DNA of 64,000 nt from Fulvivirga sp. M361 (GTDB taxonomy: Bacteria > Bacteroidota > Bacteroidia > Cytophagales > Cyclobacteriaceae): assembly GCF_007097395.1 (NCBI RefSeq), contig NZ_VKDC01000022.1, positions 1-64,000 on the forward strand, given 5' to 3'. The position numbers and the translations under genes were made by a program. This document shows positions 1 to 10,500 of the stretch, piece after piece (the first letter of the stretch is position 1; each line of letters begins with the position of its first letter). Below the pieces are notes generated by a model. It had not been told where the DNA came from and did not search any database. It worked only from the letters and a program-made list of their open reading frames with translations.

Positions 1-45
1 ATTTGAAGTAGTACACACAACACTAAGTTAACCCTTAGTCATCAA

Positions 46-76
46 AAAGGCCGACAGCTTCTCGCTATCGGCCTTT
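46..76. terminator. Hairpin, terminator-like
   Basis: Nine-base perfect arms (AAAGGCCGA at 46-54, TCGGCCTTT at 68-76) around a 13-base loop. The arms begin with an A run and end with a T run, so it could terminate transcription in either direction. It probably closes a gene lying to the left of the window. Confidence 0.6.
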
Positions 77-350
77 ACTTTCTTTACCATAAAAAGAAGG
101 TGACTTTTGAGACACCCTCTTTTTCTTGTTTAAAAAGGGGAGATGTTTCTACCCATGCCCTTCGGGATACATTATCCTGAATGTTTCCGAATAATAAGTT
201 GATTTTTAAGGTTATGATTATGATCCAGAAGAATCATGCTTTTCTTCTCCAATCCGTAGGAACTCATAGAGACGAGCTGCCCGGTATGAGAGGGACTGTG
301 ACCAATCGTATCAACATTGGGTCTTTGTTGGCAAATGAAAAACCCGTAGA

Positions 351-370
351 CGGAGTGGTATACCACTCCG
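351..370. repeat. 20-bp perfect palindrome
   Basis: The ten bases CGGAGTGGTA are followed directly by their reverse complement TACCACTCCG, with no spacer. It is more GC-rich than its surroundings. There is no T run after it, so it is not a typical terminator. A protein-binding site or a remnant of a mobile element end are both possible. Confidence 0.6.
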
Positions 371-1003
371 GGGAGCTTATTAGTAGGATATTTCAGTAAT
401 ACCTTCTCTTCCTGATAGAAGCACGGTTATTCACATCTTCCATAATCTCGTTAAAATGGCTACTGAGCAAAGTAAGCGAGGAATTCTTTTCTGGAAAACC
501 AAAAGCTATCTATAACCTAAATTGCTATATAGAAAATGCCTGAATAGTTCTAAAAACTACTTCAAATTGCTTTTGAAATTATTTCTTTTTTGAGTGCTTG
601 CCCTCTGATAATCAATGTGTTTTAAACTTCTGGTAAAAATATCAGGAACTTTAACTCCTTTCCCATCTATTTGTCCGGGTCAATTACGATGTATTTATTT
701 ATCCCACAAATTACGTTACTTTTTGAAATATTTATTACATGCTTTTTTGTGTAATTCACAATTCATCTCTTTGTTATAATCCATTCTGGTATTTTCGGTC
801 CTGATATTGCTGAAGTAGGTAATTTGCTGGTAAACTGTTTTTAGGGTAAAAGACAGATTGTGTGGGATATATCCATTATTTAACGCCTTTTAAGGGAGTG
901 ATATGGCTCTCTTTTGCTATTCGTTTTTAGCTGTGAGCGACTATATTATCATCTAGTTTATTGCACTTTTTTTCATTTATATTGATCGTTTTATGTAAAA
1001 TAA

Positions 1004-1027
1004 CATACATCAATTAATTGATGTATG
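1004..1027. promoter_or_regulatory. 24-bp perfect palindrome, candidate operator
   Basis: Perfect dyad with half-site CATACATCAATT, centred between bases 1015 and 1016, ending about 100 bases before the susC start codon at 1128. A perfect dyad of this length at this distance suggests an operator for a dimeric regulator, or a hairpin in the leader RNA. It is AT-rich and has no T run of terminator type. The function is inferred from position only. Confidence 0.5.
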
Positions 1028-1127
1028 CATTTTTAACTGCCCTTAAAAAATATGCCTGATCTTTTTTAGTTAATTTGAATACCTTAAATTGGGTGAGTTT
1101 TATAATTATTAACCTAACCAAAACTGT

Positions 1128-4100
1128 ATGAAAAAGTTTTTACTACTGACTTTTGCAGTATCCCTATTTTCATTTTCGGGGTATTCGCAAGATCGCACAG
1201 TGACAGGTAAAGTGAGCTCTTCGGAAGATGGGTCATCGCTTCCTGGCGTGAATGTGATTTTAAAAGGGACTACCGTTGGTTCCGTCACCGACTTTAACGG
1301 TGAATATTCATTAAGCATACCTTCTGAAGGTGGTACGCTGGTTTTTTCCTTTATAGGTCTGAATACTGAAGAAGTTGAAATAGGCGCCAGGTCTGTGATT
1401 GATGTTCAAATGGCCAGTGATGTACGACAACTGTCCGAAGTTGTTGTAACGGCACAAGGTATTGAGCGTAAGAAAGAAGCGCTGGGCTTTGCGGTAAGTT
1501 CCATTGGAAAAGACGCGGTTGCCGAAAAAACGGAAGGCGATGTAGTAAGATCGTTGCGAAGTAAAGCCTCCGGCGTCCAGATAACACAACAAAGTGGTCT
1601 TTCCGGTTCTGGTACCAGCATCGTTATTCGTGGGTTTACCTCTTTCACCGGTGATAACCAACCGTTATTTATTATAGATGGTGTTCCTTTTAATACGAAT
1701 ACCAACTCAGGCGATGGAGCTGCTTCCGGAGGAAATGACTTTATAGATGGCGCTAACAACGGTTCATCCCGTTTCCTTGACTTAGACCCTAATAACATCG
1801 AAGATATTAGTATTCTAAAGGGTCTTGCGGCTTCTACACTTTACGGAACGCAAGGTAGAAATGGTGTGGTTTTGATCACTACTAAATCGGGGGCTTCTTC
1901 AACTGGCAGTAAAAAGATGGACATTTCCGTTACCCAGTCAGTGTTTGTAAATGAAATAGCTTCTTTGCCAGATTATCAGGACAGCTTCGGAAATGGGTTT
2001 GACCAGGTATTTGGATGGTTTTTCAGTAATTGGGGTCCTAGTTTTAACGAAAACGGTCTGGCCGGATGGAGCACAGATTCTTCCATTGATGAAAACGGTA
2101 ACTTACCTCATCCATATTCCCAGTTTTCTAACCCTGCGTTGAGAGATGCTTTCCCGCAATTTCAGGAAGGGCAGCCTGGACATGATTATGCCTGGAGGCC
2201 TTATAATAACGTGGAAGACTTTTTCCGCAAGGGGACTGTTGCCAATACCTCTATTAATGCTCGTGGTGTTAGTGAAGATGGTAAGAGTTCTTATAATGTA
2301 AACTTCGGATACTTAAGTGATGAAGGATTTACGCCGGGTAACGAAGTAGAGCGACTTTCCTTTAGCATAGGAGGGAACAGTAAACTGAAAAATGGTATTT
2401 CTATTAATGGTACGATGAACCTTTCCAGAACGGACTATACTGCGCCACCCGTAGCGGCGAGTGAAGGAAATGGTGCTTTTGAGGCAAATGATGGTAACCC
2501 CGTTTCTTCTTCTGTGTTCGGTCACGTGTTCTTTACGCCAAGAAGTATTGACCTTGTGAATCTACCGTTTGAAAATCCGCTGGATGGCAGTAGTGTATAT
2601 TATAGAAATGGGAATGACATACAAAACCCGAACTGGACGGTTAAAAATGCATTTAACAGTCAGGTTACTAACCGTGTTTTCGGTACGATCGGTACAGGGT
2701 ATGAGATCAATGAAAATCTTAACGTAGCGTATCGTTTAGGGTATGACATATATAATGAGCGAAATGAATCCGGTCAGCATAAAGGTGGCGTTGAAGGCCC
2801 TCTCACCGGTCAGTATCGTACATTTGACAATGTAAGTGCTATTTGGGATCATACATTGACACTTAATGGTAACTACAATCTATCTGATTTGCTCAGATTA
2901 AATTTTAACCTTGGAGCTACCAGCAGAAGGTCCACATTAGAAAGGCAAGGTGTAACCAGTAGAAACCAATTGGTTTTTGGCACTTTCAGGCACTTTAATT
3001 TCACTGATCAGTCGCCCATACAGTTCACTACAGAACAAAATATCGTAGGTCTTTTCGGCCAGGCGGAATTAGATTATAATGGGTTTCTGTTTGTCACGTT
3101 AGCCGGTAGAAATGATGCCGTATCTAACTTCTCTGAAAATAACCGATCTTTATTTTACCCAAGTATCAGTACGGCTTTAATTTTATCTGAGATATTCCCT
3201 CAAATGACCAGCCCTGCAGCCTTAAACTTATTAAAGTTAAGAGCTGGTTTTGGTACTTCTGCAGGTTTCCGTTCCGGTTTCCCTACGGTGTCTACATTAA
3301 ATGTTTCCTCTCGTGAATTTATCGACAGAAACGGCAATGTAGTATCTACCAACACTACAGGGGATCTATTGGGAAATCCCGATTTGAAACCCGAAAGACA
3401 AGAGGAGTTTGAATTAGGGTTAGAGGCAAAAGGTTGGAATAACCGTGTTAGCCTGGAATTCTCATGGTACAGAAGAGCTTCTACCGATTTGATCGTGGAG
3501 CGACCGTTGGATCCGGCCACTGGATTTTTGAGAACTTTCTCAAACATTGGCGAGGTCATCAATAAAGGGTTTGAAGTTGATTTGGGGGTAGATATTGTTA
3601 AAAATTCTAACATTTCATGGAATGTTAGAGGAAACTTTACAAGGGCCAGAAGTGAAGTAACGGATTTGGGTGATGATACCGATCAGATCCTGGTGGCAGG
3701 ACAAACCAGCTTAGGGAACTTTGCCGTAGAAGGGGAGCCGCTTGGCGTGATGCTCGGTAACAGAATTCTTAGAAATGATAATGGAGACTTTGTGGTAAAC
3801 AGTATTGGAAGATACGAGATAGAGCAGGGAACTTTTAAGATAGGAGATCCTCTTCCTGATTTCACACTGAATATCAGTAGTGCGGTAAACTATAAAAATT
3901 TCACCCTATCAGCTGTAGTAAACTATGTACAGGGTGGTGATATTTACTCACGTACAGTATCTACCTTGTTAGGCAGAGGACTTACAACAGATACAGAAGA
4001 TAGGTTACAGACATTTATTCTTCCCGGTGTAAAAAATATAGGGACTTCTGATGAGCCTCAGTACGTTGAAAATGACTTACAGATCAATAACTCAAGTTTC

Positions 4101-4403
4101 TATTTTTCAAATATACTCTTCGGGCCGGATGAGCTTGGTATTTATGACGCCACCACTGTAAGGTTACAAGAGCTTTCTTTGAGCTATGCGTTGCCAAAAG
4201 CAATCGTAGAAAAAACACCTTTCGGTTCAGTGACTTTTACTGCTTCTGGTTTCAACCTATGGTTCAGAGCAGTCAATATTCCTGAAGGAACCAACTTCGA
4301 TCCTAACGTAGCAGGCTTGGGTGTCGGTAACGGTCAAGGGTTCGATTATCTCAATGGGCCTAGTTCCAGAAGATATGGTGGAACATTGAAGTTAACATTC
4401 TAA
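1128..4403 (+). CDS. SusC/RagA-family TonB-dependent outer-membrane transporter
   Basis: Outer-membrane transporter that pulls a nutrient bound by its SusD partner across the outer membrane with TonB energy. The 1091-residue protein has a signal peptide (residues 1-20, ending near SGYSQ), a carboxypeptidase-regulatory-like domain (about 22-95, with VTGKVSSSEDG and the GEYSL motif), a TonB plug (about 105-255, LFIIDGVPF and NGVVLITTK), and a beta-barrel ending in Phe, as expected for outer-membrane insertion. SusD follows after 28 bases, so the two are co-transcribed. The substrate cannot be read from sequence, and no glycan-degrading enzyme is adjacent. Start chosen at the ATG that gives the signal peptide. 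Confidence 0.95.
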   Translation: MKKFLLLTFAVSLFSFSGYSQDRTVTGKVSSSEDGSSLPGVNVILKGTTVGSVTDFNGEYSLSIPSEGGTLVFSFIGLNTEEVEIGARSVIDVQMASDVRQLSEVVVTAQGIERKKEALGFAVSSIGKDAVAEKTEGDVVRSLRSKASGVQITQQSGLSGSGTSIVIRGFTSFTGDNQPLFIIDGVPFNTNTNSGDGAASGGNDFIDGANNGSSRFLDLDPNNIEDISILKGLAASTLYGTQGRNGVVLITTKSGASSTGSKKMDISVTQSVFVNEIASLPDYQDSFGNGFDQVFGWFFSNWGPSFNENGLAGWSTDSSIDENGNLPHPYSQFSNPALRDAFPQFQEGQPGHDYAWRPYNNVEDFFRKGTVANTSINARGVSEDGKSSYNVNFGYLSDEGFTPGNEVERLSFSIGGNSKLKNGISINGTMNLSRTDYTAPPVAASEGNGAFEANDGNPVSSSVFGHVFFTPRSIDLVNLPFENPLDGSSVYYRNGNDIQNPNWTVKNAFNSQVTNRVFGTIGTGYEINENLNVAYRLGYDIYNERNESGQHKGGVEGPLTGQYRTFDNVSAIWDHTLTLNGNYNLSDLLRLNFNLGATSRRSTLERQGVTSRNQLVFGTFRHFNFTDQSPIQFTTEQNIVGLFGQAELDYNGFLFVTLAGRNDAVSNFSENNRSLFYPSISTALILSEIFPQMTSPAALNLLKLRAGFGTSAGFRSGFPTVSTLNVSSREFIDRNGNVVSTNTTGDLLGNPDLKPERQEEFELGLEAKGWNNRVSLEFSWYRRASTDLIVERPLDPATGFLRTFSNIGEVINKGFEVDLGVDIVKNSNISWNVRGNFTRARSEVTDLGDDTDQILVAGQTSLGNFAVEGEPLGVMLGNRILRNDNGDFVVNSIGRYEIEQGTFKIGDPLPDFTLNISSAVNYKNFTLSAVVNYVQGGDIYSRTVSTLLGRGLTTDTEDRLQTFILPGVKNIGTSDEPQYVENDLQINNSSFYFSNILFGPDELGIYDATTVRLQELSLSYALPKAIVEKTPFGSVTFTASGFNLWFRAVNIPEGTNFDPNVAGLGVGNGQGFDYLNGPSSRRYGGTLKLTF

Positions 4404-4431
4404 AGTTTTTAATCCTTTAAGAGTATTAGTA

Positions 4432-6108
4432 ATGAGAAAAATCAAAAATTATATAAAAATATTTTCGTTGTTGTCACTGCTTATGGTAGGTGCCTGCGAA
4501 AGTACAGAACTGGATTTAACGCAAGATCCAAATGCGTTGAAGCCTGATGAAGCCAGTACAGACTTTTTCATCAATGCAATCCAGGAAGAGTTTGGAAGAT
4601 TGATCGCTTCTTTAGAAGTAGAAGCTTCTGAAACGGTCAGAATTCTGAATATGGATGGCAGAAACTATCGTAACGCATTTGCACCAACACGGTTTGATGA
4701 AGAATGGGAGCAGGCATATCAAATGATCCTGAACGACATCAGAACGATGACGCCATTGTCAGAAGAAGCGGGTGAGGTGTATCATATTGGTATGGCACAG
4801 GTGATTGAAGCCTATACTTTAATGACCTTAGTCGATTTATTCGGTGATGTACCTTATTCTGAAGCATTGCAGGGTAGAGATAACTTAAACCCTACTGTAG
4901 ATCCCGGGGCTAATGTATATGCCGCTGCTGAAACATTATTGACTGACGCCATTACCAATTTTAAGGTGGATGAAGATGATGTTCTGACGGTTCCTTCTCA
5001 GGACCTGTTCTACCAGGGAGATTGGGAGAATTGGATCAAGGCAGCTAATTCACTACTATTGAAAGTTTATATAACCACCAGGTTAGTAGATGATGCTGCT
5101 GATACAAAATTCAATGAGATTATTGCTGCGGGAGATTACATCACCTCAAATGATGAGGACTTTGAATTCCCATGGGCTACTTCGTTTAACAATCCGGATG
5201 CCCGACATCCTGAATATGTAGATGCTTATACACCGGGAGGTACAAATACCTATATGTCTAACTGGTTGATGGACTATATGCAAAATGGCAAAGTAGGTAA
5301 TGCATCAGGCACATTTGAGGCAGCTGACCCTCGTATGAAGTATTACTTCTACCGTCAGTCAAGCACAGTTCCTCAGGACAATCCTAACCTGATCAATTGT
5401 GTCGCGGAAACGGCTCCACCACATTATACAACAGCCGGCACGGTATTTTGTAGTCTGGCTGAAGGATATTGGGGTAGAGACCATGGGGATGATGACGGTA
5501 TTCCTCCGGATGGACAGTTGCGGACTGCTTACGGTGTTTATCCGGTAGGCGGAAAATTTGATGACAACTCTTTCGATGTAATAGCAAGTATTACATTGGG
5601 AGCTGGTGGTGGTGGTATTACACCTATCATGCTGGCATCGTGGGTAGATATTATGCGGGCGGAAATGGCGCTTTTAGACAATCAAAATACGGTGGCCAGA
5701 AACCTTTTACAAAGTGGCGTTAGCAAGTCTTTTGAAAAAGTGAGAAATTTCGGATCGCGAGATGCAACTGCTGATATGACTACAGCTCCTGATGACGCCT
5801 TAGATGCAGCATATGTAACAGAGCTTGGAGAATTATTTGATGCGGCTTCTGATGGTGAGAAAATGGACTTGCTTGGTTCTGAATATTTTGTAGCACTATT
5901 TGGAAATGGTATTGATGCTTTCAATTTCTACAGAAGAACAGGAAGACCATCTACGTTACAACCGAACCTTGAGCCTGTACCAGGTGATTTTTTCCGATCT
6001 TTCTTTTATCCTCCTGTATTTGTAGAGCGTAACAACTCACAGGGTCAAAAGGACGGCATAACCACCCAGGTGTTCTGGGATACAGGTGTAGAATTACTTG
6101 CTAACTAA
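4432..6108 (+). CDS. SusD/RagB-family outer-membrane lipoprotein
   Basis: Surface lipoprotein that binds substrate and hands it to the SusC barrel encoded just upstream. The signal peptide ends in a lipobox (LMVGAC, Cys22). The 558-residue length and the early DLTQDPNAL segment, followed by helix-rich TPR-like sequence, are typical of SusD-like proteins in Cytophagales and Flavobacteria. It sits between the SusC gene and a lipoprotein gene with very short gaps (28 and about 18 bases), which indicates one operon ending at the terminator near 7408. The substrate is unknown. Confidence 0.92.
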   Translation: MRKIKNYIKIFSLLSLLMVGACESTELDLTQDPNALKPDEASTDFFINAIQEEFGRLIASLEVEASETVRILNMDGRNYRNAFAPTRFDEEWEQAYQMILNDIRTMTPLSEEAGEVYHIGMAQVIEAYTLMTLVDLFGDVPYSEALQGRDNLNPTVDPGANVYAAAETLLTDAITNFKVDEDDVLTVPSQDLFYQGDWENWIKAANSLLLKVYITTRLVDDAADTKFNEIIAAGDYITSNDEDFEFPWATSFNNPDARHPEYVDAYTPGGTNTYMSNWLMDYMQNGKVGNASGTFEAADPRMKYYFYRQSSTVPQDNPNLINCVAETAPPHYTTAGTVFCSLAEGYWGRDHGDDDGIPPDGQLRTAYGVYPVGGKFDDNSFDVIASITLGAGGGGITPIMLASWVDIMRAEMALLDNQNTVARNLLQSGVSKSFEKVRNFGSRDATADMTTAPDDALDAAYVTELGELFDAASDGEKMDLLGSEYFVALFGNGIDAFNFYRRTGRPSTLQPNLEPVPGDFFRSFFYPPVFVERNNSQGQKDGITTQVFWDTGVELLAN

Positions 6109-6126
6109 ATATCAAATTTGAATAGT

Positions 6127-7383
6127 ATGAAGACATTATTTAATATATTTTGTGGCACAGTAGTGATACTTTTAGCTGTGTCTTGTGAAGAAGAACTATT
6201 GGTGGATGAGACGCTGGACGGAGTGGTCAGTGGTGGCATACTCAGAGTCCTTGAAGTCAATAACAATCTGGATAGCTCTGATTTGAGTTCTACGTACAGT
6301 ATTTTATTGGAAGCTCAGGATAATCAAGCGGGAAGATTACTTTCGGAAGTAAGGGTCAACGTAGGTTTTAACGATGTGGATGATACGGGTACAGACACTG
6401 TGGCTTTAAGCTCATTCAGTACTATTTCGGCGTCTGCGTTTACTGAAACAAGCCCGACGACCAATGGCTTGCCTGTAGGTAGATTTTCTGTTTCTCTTGA
6501 AGAGTTGGAAAATCATGTAAACACTACACGTGGTCAATATAGTCTTAGCAATGCAGGTGACAAAGCGGATAATTTTGTTATCGATTTTGAAATGGTACTA
6601 ACCGATGGTCGTGTTTTCAACTCATCGAATGCTACTCTTGATGTGACAAGGACGGGCCGTTTTTCTTATTTCAACGCACAATTCCGTTATCCGATCGCGG
6701 TTGGTGATCCTAAAAGGCTGACCGTTGATAACCTGGCCATCTCCGGAGAAAGTGATGTCCTGTTGAAGGAGGATACCAGGGATACCGTGTTTGTTACTTT
6801 TGATCGTGGTCGTAGTGATATCACAACACTTCCGACCGTCGAGATCATTACTTCCGAAGGTAGCACGGATGGTGCGGTAAGTGCTCTTACGTTTTGGGAA
6901 GATGAAGAAGATAATGAGGATGAAGAGATCTATTTCTTCCTGTTTACAGCAGGGGCGGCACCTACGGATACCATTTCTTTTAAGCTGTCAGGAGGGGTGG
7001 CTAATGATAATACTAGTTTCCCATCTTACGCTAAAACATTAAAAAAGGCATTTATTGTTGATAATGATATAAGTCCTGATGTAACAAGTGTCGCAGTCAT
7101 TGAAAATAATACGTTTGATGAATTGCAATTGACGTTTGATTTTGGTGAAAGTTTAGTCGCTGATTCTATCACATACGCTGTCGAGGGGTTGGGTCAATTT
7201 GATGACTTTACCGTTAAACAGGCCGTTGCTAAAGGTGACAAAAGTACTAAGCTTGTTTTTACTCCAATGTCAGGAGGAGCTGTCATAAATGCTCAGGATA
7301 TTGATTTTGATGTAACACTTACAGGAGCTAAAGACGTTGCCGGTAATGTGGTAGATGAGACAGTAAATGTACTGATACTATAA
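6127..7383 (+). CDS. Hypothetical lipoprotein of the SusC/SusD operon
   Basis: Probable surface or periplasmic lipoprotein encoded third in the SusC/SusD operon, a position often held by an accessory substrate-binding protein (SusE/F-like in role). The lipobox is LLAVSC near residue 20. The rest is rich in Asp, Thr, Ser and Val with beta-strand pattern, and a segment around residues 255-270 is very acidic. I chose ATG at 6127; an in-frame TTG lies three codons earlier. I do not recognise a named domain, so the binding role is inferred from position only. Confidence 0.75.
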   Translation: MKTLFNIFCGTVVILLAVSCEEELLVDETLDGVVSGGILRVLEVNNNLDSSDLSSTYSILLEAQDNQAGRLLSEVRVNVGFNDVDDTGTDTVALSSFSTISASAFTETSPTTNGLPVGRFSVSLEELENHVNTTRGQYSLSNAGDKADNFVIDFEMVLTDGRVFNSSNATLDVTRTGRFSYFNAQFRYPIAVGDPKRLTVDNLAISGESDVLLKEDTRDTVFVTFDRGRSDITTLPTVEIITSEGSTDGAVSALTFWEDEEDNEDEEIYFFLFTAGAAPTDTISFKLSGGVANDNTSFPSYAKTLKKAFIVDNDISPDVTSVAVIENNTFDELQLTFDFGESLVADSITYAVEGLGQFDDFTVKQAVAKGDKSTKLVFTPMSGGAVINAQDIDFDVTLTGAKDVAGNVVDETVNVLIL

Positions 7384-7407
7384 TTACTATTATTTTGTAT
7401 TAAAAGG

Positions 7408-7437
7408 CCGTCCGGGATTTTCCCGGACGGTTTTTTT
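7408..7437 (+). terminator. Strong rho-independent terminator
   Basis: Perfect ten-base stem (CCGTCCGGGA at 7408-7417, TCCCGGACGG at 7421-7430) with a three-base loop, then seven T residues. It lies 24 bases after the last gene of the SusC/SusD operon and separates that operon from the FG-GAP gene. Confidence 0.93.
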
Positions 7438-7521
7438 GTACACTTTACATTCTCATGATTAGGTAAGTGTTCTTGTGTATTCATTTGATTTATAGTTAAT
7501 TGCAAAGTGATTTTGAAGTTG

Positions 7522-10500
7522 ATGGAGTTTTGTGTCACCCCTTTGCTTAAAAGTATAGTCTTACTGCTTCTATGTATTTTAATGGGGTGTTCTTCTGAAC
7601 ATAAAGAGCAGGCTGAAGATCAAAATAAGATACAACCGGTTTTTGAAAAATTAGAAAGCAATCAAACGAATGTTACTTTTTCTAATACCATAACAGAAAA
7701 TGTAAGTACCAAAGAAAACATCTTCGATTTCGATTATTTCTATAATGGTGCAGGTGTAGGGATAGCAGATATCAATAATGATGGACTCAAGGACGTCTTT
7801 TTCTGCGGTAATCAAGTGCCCAATCGCTTATATCTGAACAAAGGTGATCTCACTTTCGAAGACATTACAGAGAGGTCTTTGATAAATGCTAAAAAGGGTT
7901 GGTCCAATGGAGTAACCTTTGTAGATATCAACAACGACAACTGGCTGGATATCTATATAAGCCAGGGTGGTCCTTATTCTGGAGGGGCGCGGGAAAATCT
8001 ATTATATATCAATCAACATAACCTGACTTTTGTAGAAAGTGGAGAGACTTATGGTCTGAATGACCCATCCATTAGCATGCAGACTGTCTTTTTTGATTAT
8101 GATAAGGACAATGACATGGATTGTGTTGTGATGAATGAAAACCCATTGTATGGATTTGATCCGGTGTCTTTTAACGAGAAGCTAGCGAATGACGAAACCT
8201 TGCTTCATGAAAGTAGCAGTCATTTTTACGAAAATATAGATGGCCGGTACGAAGACGTCACCCGGGAAGTAGGGCTTTTAAAGCCGACATTTGGCTTGGG
8301 GCTGGTAGTGAGTGATATCAATGATGATCAGTGGCTGGACGTTTATATGACTAACGATTATTATATCCCTGATCTGATATTTATTAATCAAAAGGATAAA
8401 ACATTTCGGGATCAATCTAAAGTGCTTACCAGTCAACTATCTTTTTTTGGTATGGGGGCAGATATTGCAGACATCAACAATGATCATTTTAAGGATATTT
8501 TTGTGCTGGATATGGCATCAGCAGATCATTACAGGGCTAAAACACTGATGGCTTCTATGGATACACAAGGATTTGACCTATTGGTGAACCAACTGGGGTA
8601 TCAATACCAATACATGTTTAATTCACTTCAATTGAATACGGGTAATAATACCTTTAAAAATATTGCTCAACTTGCCGGGTTGGCCAAGACAGATTGGAGC
8701 TGGGCGGTTTTGATGACTGACTTTAATAATGATCCGAAGAAGGATATTTTTATTACCAATGGATACCGAAGATATGCACTGAATAATGATACACGTATGA
8801 ATATAATTCAGGCCAGGCGGGCATACCAAAATGTACCTGAAGCGGTGAAAAAACAGATTTATTACTCCATGCCTACAGAAAAATTGCCCAACCTGATGTT
8901 CCAAAATGATGGTGATCTTTCTTTCACTGATCAAACCAAAAGCTGGGGACTATCTGATCCCTCCTATTCCAACGGTGCTGCTTATGCTGACCTGGATAAT
9001 GACGGCGACCTGGAACTGGTAGTTAACAATATTGATGAACAGGCTTTTATTTATAAAAATATGTCTGTTGAGACTGGTTTAGGTAATTTTCTCAACATTG
9101 AAACAACAGGTGAGCTCAGTGAGTCATTTCCTAAAGTGATAATAAGTCACAATGGAACCACTCAAATATTTGAAAATAAGCGTGTCAGGGGGTATTTGTC
9201 TTCTGTAGATCTTACGGCACATTTTGGTTTGGGAGATGTAGCCATGGTAGATACCGTAAGAGTAGAATGGCCGTCAGGTAAGTGGGAAGAAAGATATGAT
9301 GTGAGGGCTAATAATGTGATATACTTTAATGAACGTGAAGCATTATCAGGAGTAATACAAAATGAAACGTTACCGCTTGCTGCTTTAAGTTCAGTAGATC
9401 CGATGACACAAGGTTTGAGTTTTAGTCATGATGAAAATGATTATGACGACTTTGTTAAAGAGGTATTATTACCCTATAAACAGTCTACACTAGGTCCATA
9501 TATTGCCAGTGCGGATGTGAATGGAGATAGGCGCAAAGACATATACATTGGTGGCGCTTCAGGGCAGGCCGGACGTCTTTTTCTGGCAAAGGAAGTTGGG
9601 TTTGAAGAACAGCGGTTGGACGATTTTGAAAAAGACAGGCATTTCGAAGATATGGAATCAGTCTTTTTTGATTATGATGGTGACAAGGATCTTGATCTTT
9701 ATGTGGTAAGTGGCGGTAACGAGCAAGAGGGTAAGAACATGTATACCGATCGTTTATATCTTAATGATGGTAACGGAAGATTTAGCAAGGCAACGAATAT
9801 TCTCTTTAACGGGTTTGCGGAAGTTGGTAAAACCGTCTGTAGTTTAGACTATGATAATGATGGTGACGCTGATCTTGTGGTGGGCAATCGTATTACAGCA
9901 CAACATTATCCTGTAGCGGCTCCTTCCTACATTTTTGAAAACAGGGAAAATACATTTGTAAATGTTACCGATGAAGTGCTGCCGGAGTTAAACTCATTTG
10001 GTGTTATTAATAAGGTTATAGCCAGTGATTTTGATAACGACGGATGGATGGACCTGGTCATAGCAGGGGAGTGGACGGCCATCGGCTTGTTTAAAAATGT
10101 TAATGGTAAGTTCAGGAATTTGGCAAAGGAGAATGATTTGCTACTCAAGAAAGGCTGGTGGTTTTCTATCCAGGAGACCGATGTTAATGACGACGGCCTT
10201 CCTGACTTTGTTATTGGAAATGTTGGATTGAATACGAAGTACAAAGCGTCTATGGATAAACCGCTAAAAGTGTTTGCCAGCGATTTTGACAATAACGGGA
10301 CGTTTGATCTGGTATTAAGTTCGAAATACAAAGATAAGTATGTTCCCTTGAGAGGTCGCGAGTGTTCTTCGCAACAGATGCCCTTTATTGCTAAAAAATA
10401 TCCTACGTTTGACGGTTTTGCAAAAGCGTCTTTAATCGATGTTTATGGTGATCAGTTGAATAGATCTTACCAAAAAGAGGCCACTTTCTTTGAGTCAGTT

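Larger units (their letters stand above)
120..1127. other. Long non-coding stretch upstream of the first susC
   Basis: About 1 kb without a convincing gene. Short open frames overlap on both strands at about 172-399, but neither has a recognisable sequence. Two perfect palindromes lie here (351-370 and 1004-1027). The part from 400 to 1000 is AT-rich and I see nothing specific in it. It probably holds the promoter and control sites of the SusC/SusD genes that start at 1128, and perhaps gene remnants at 120-400. Confidence 0.5.

Noticed and set aside
172-399. Open frames on both strands near the left edge
   Set aside because: They overlap each other, have no recognisable sequence and no promoter; both are likely chance frames.
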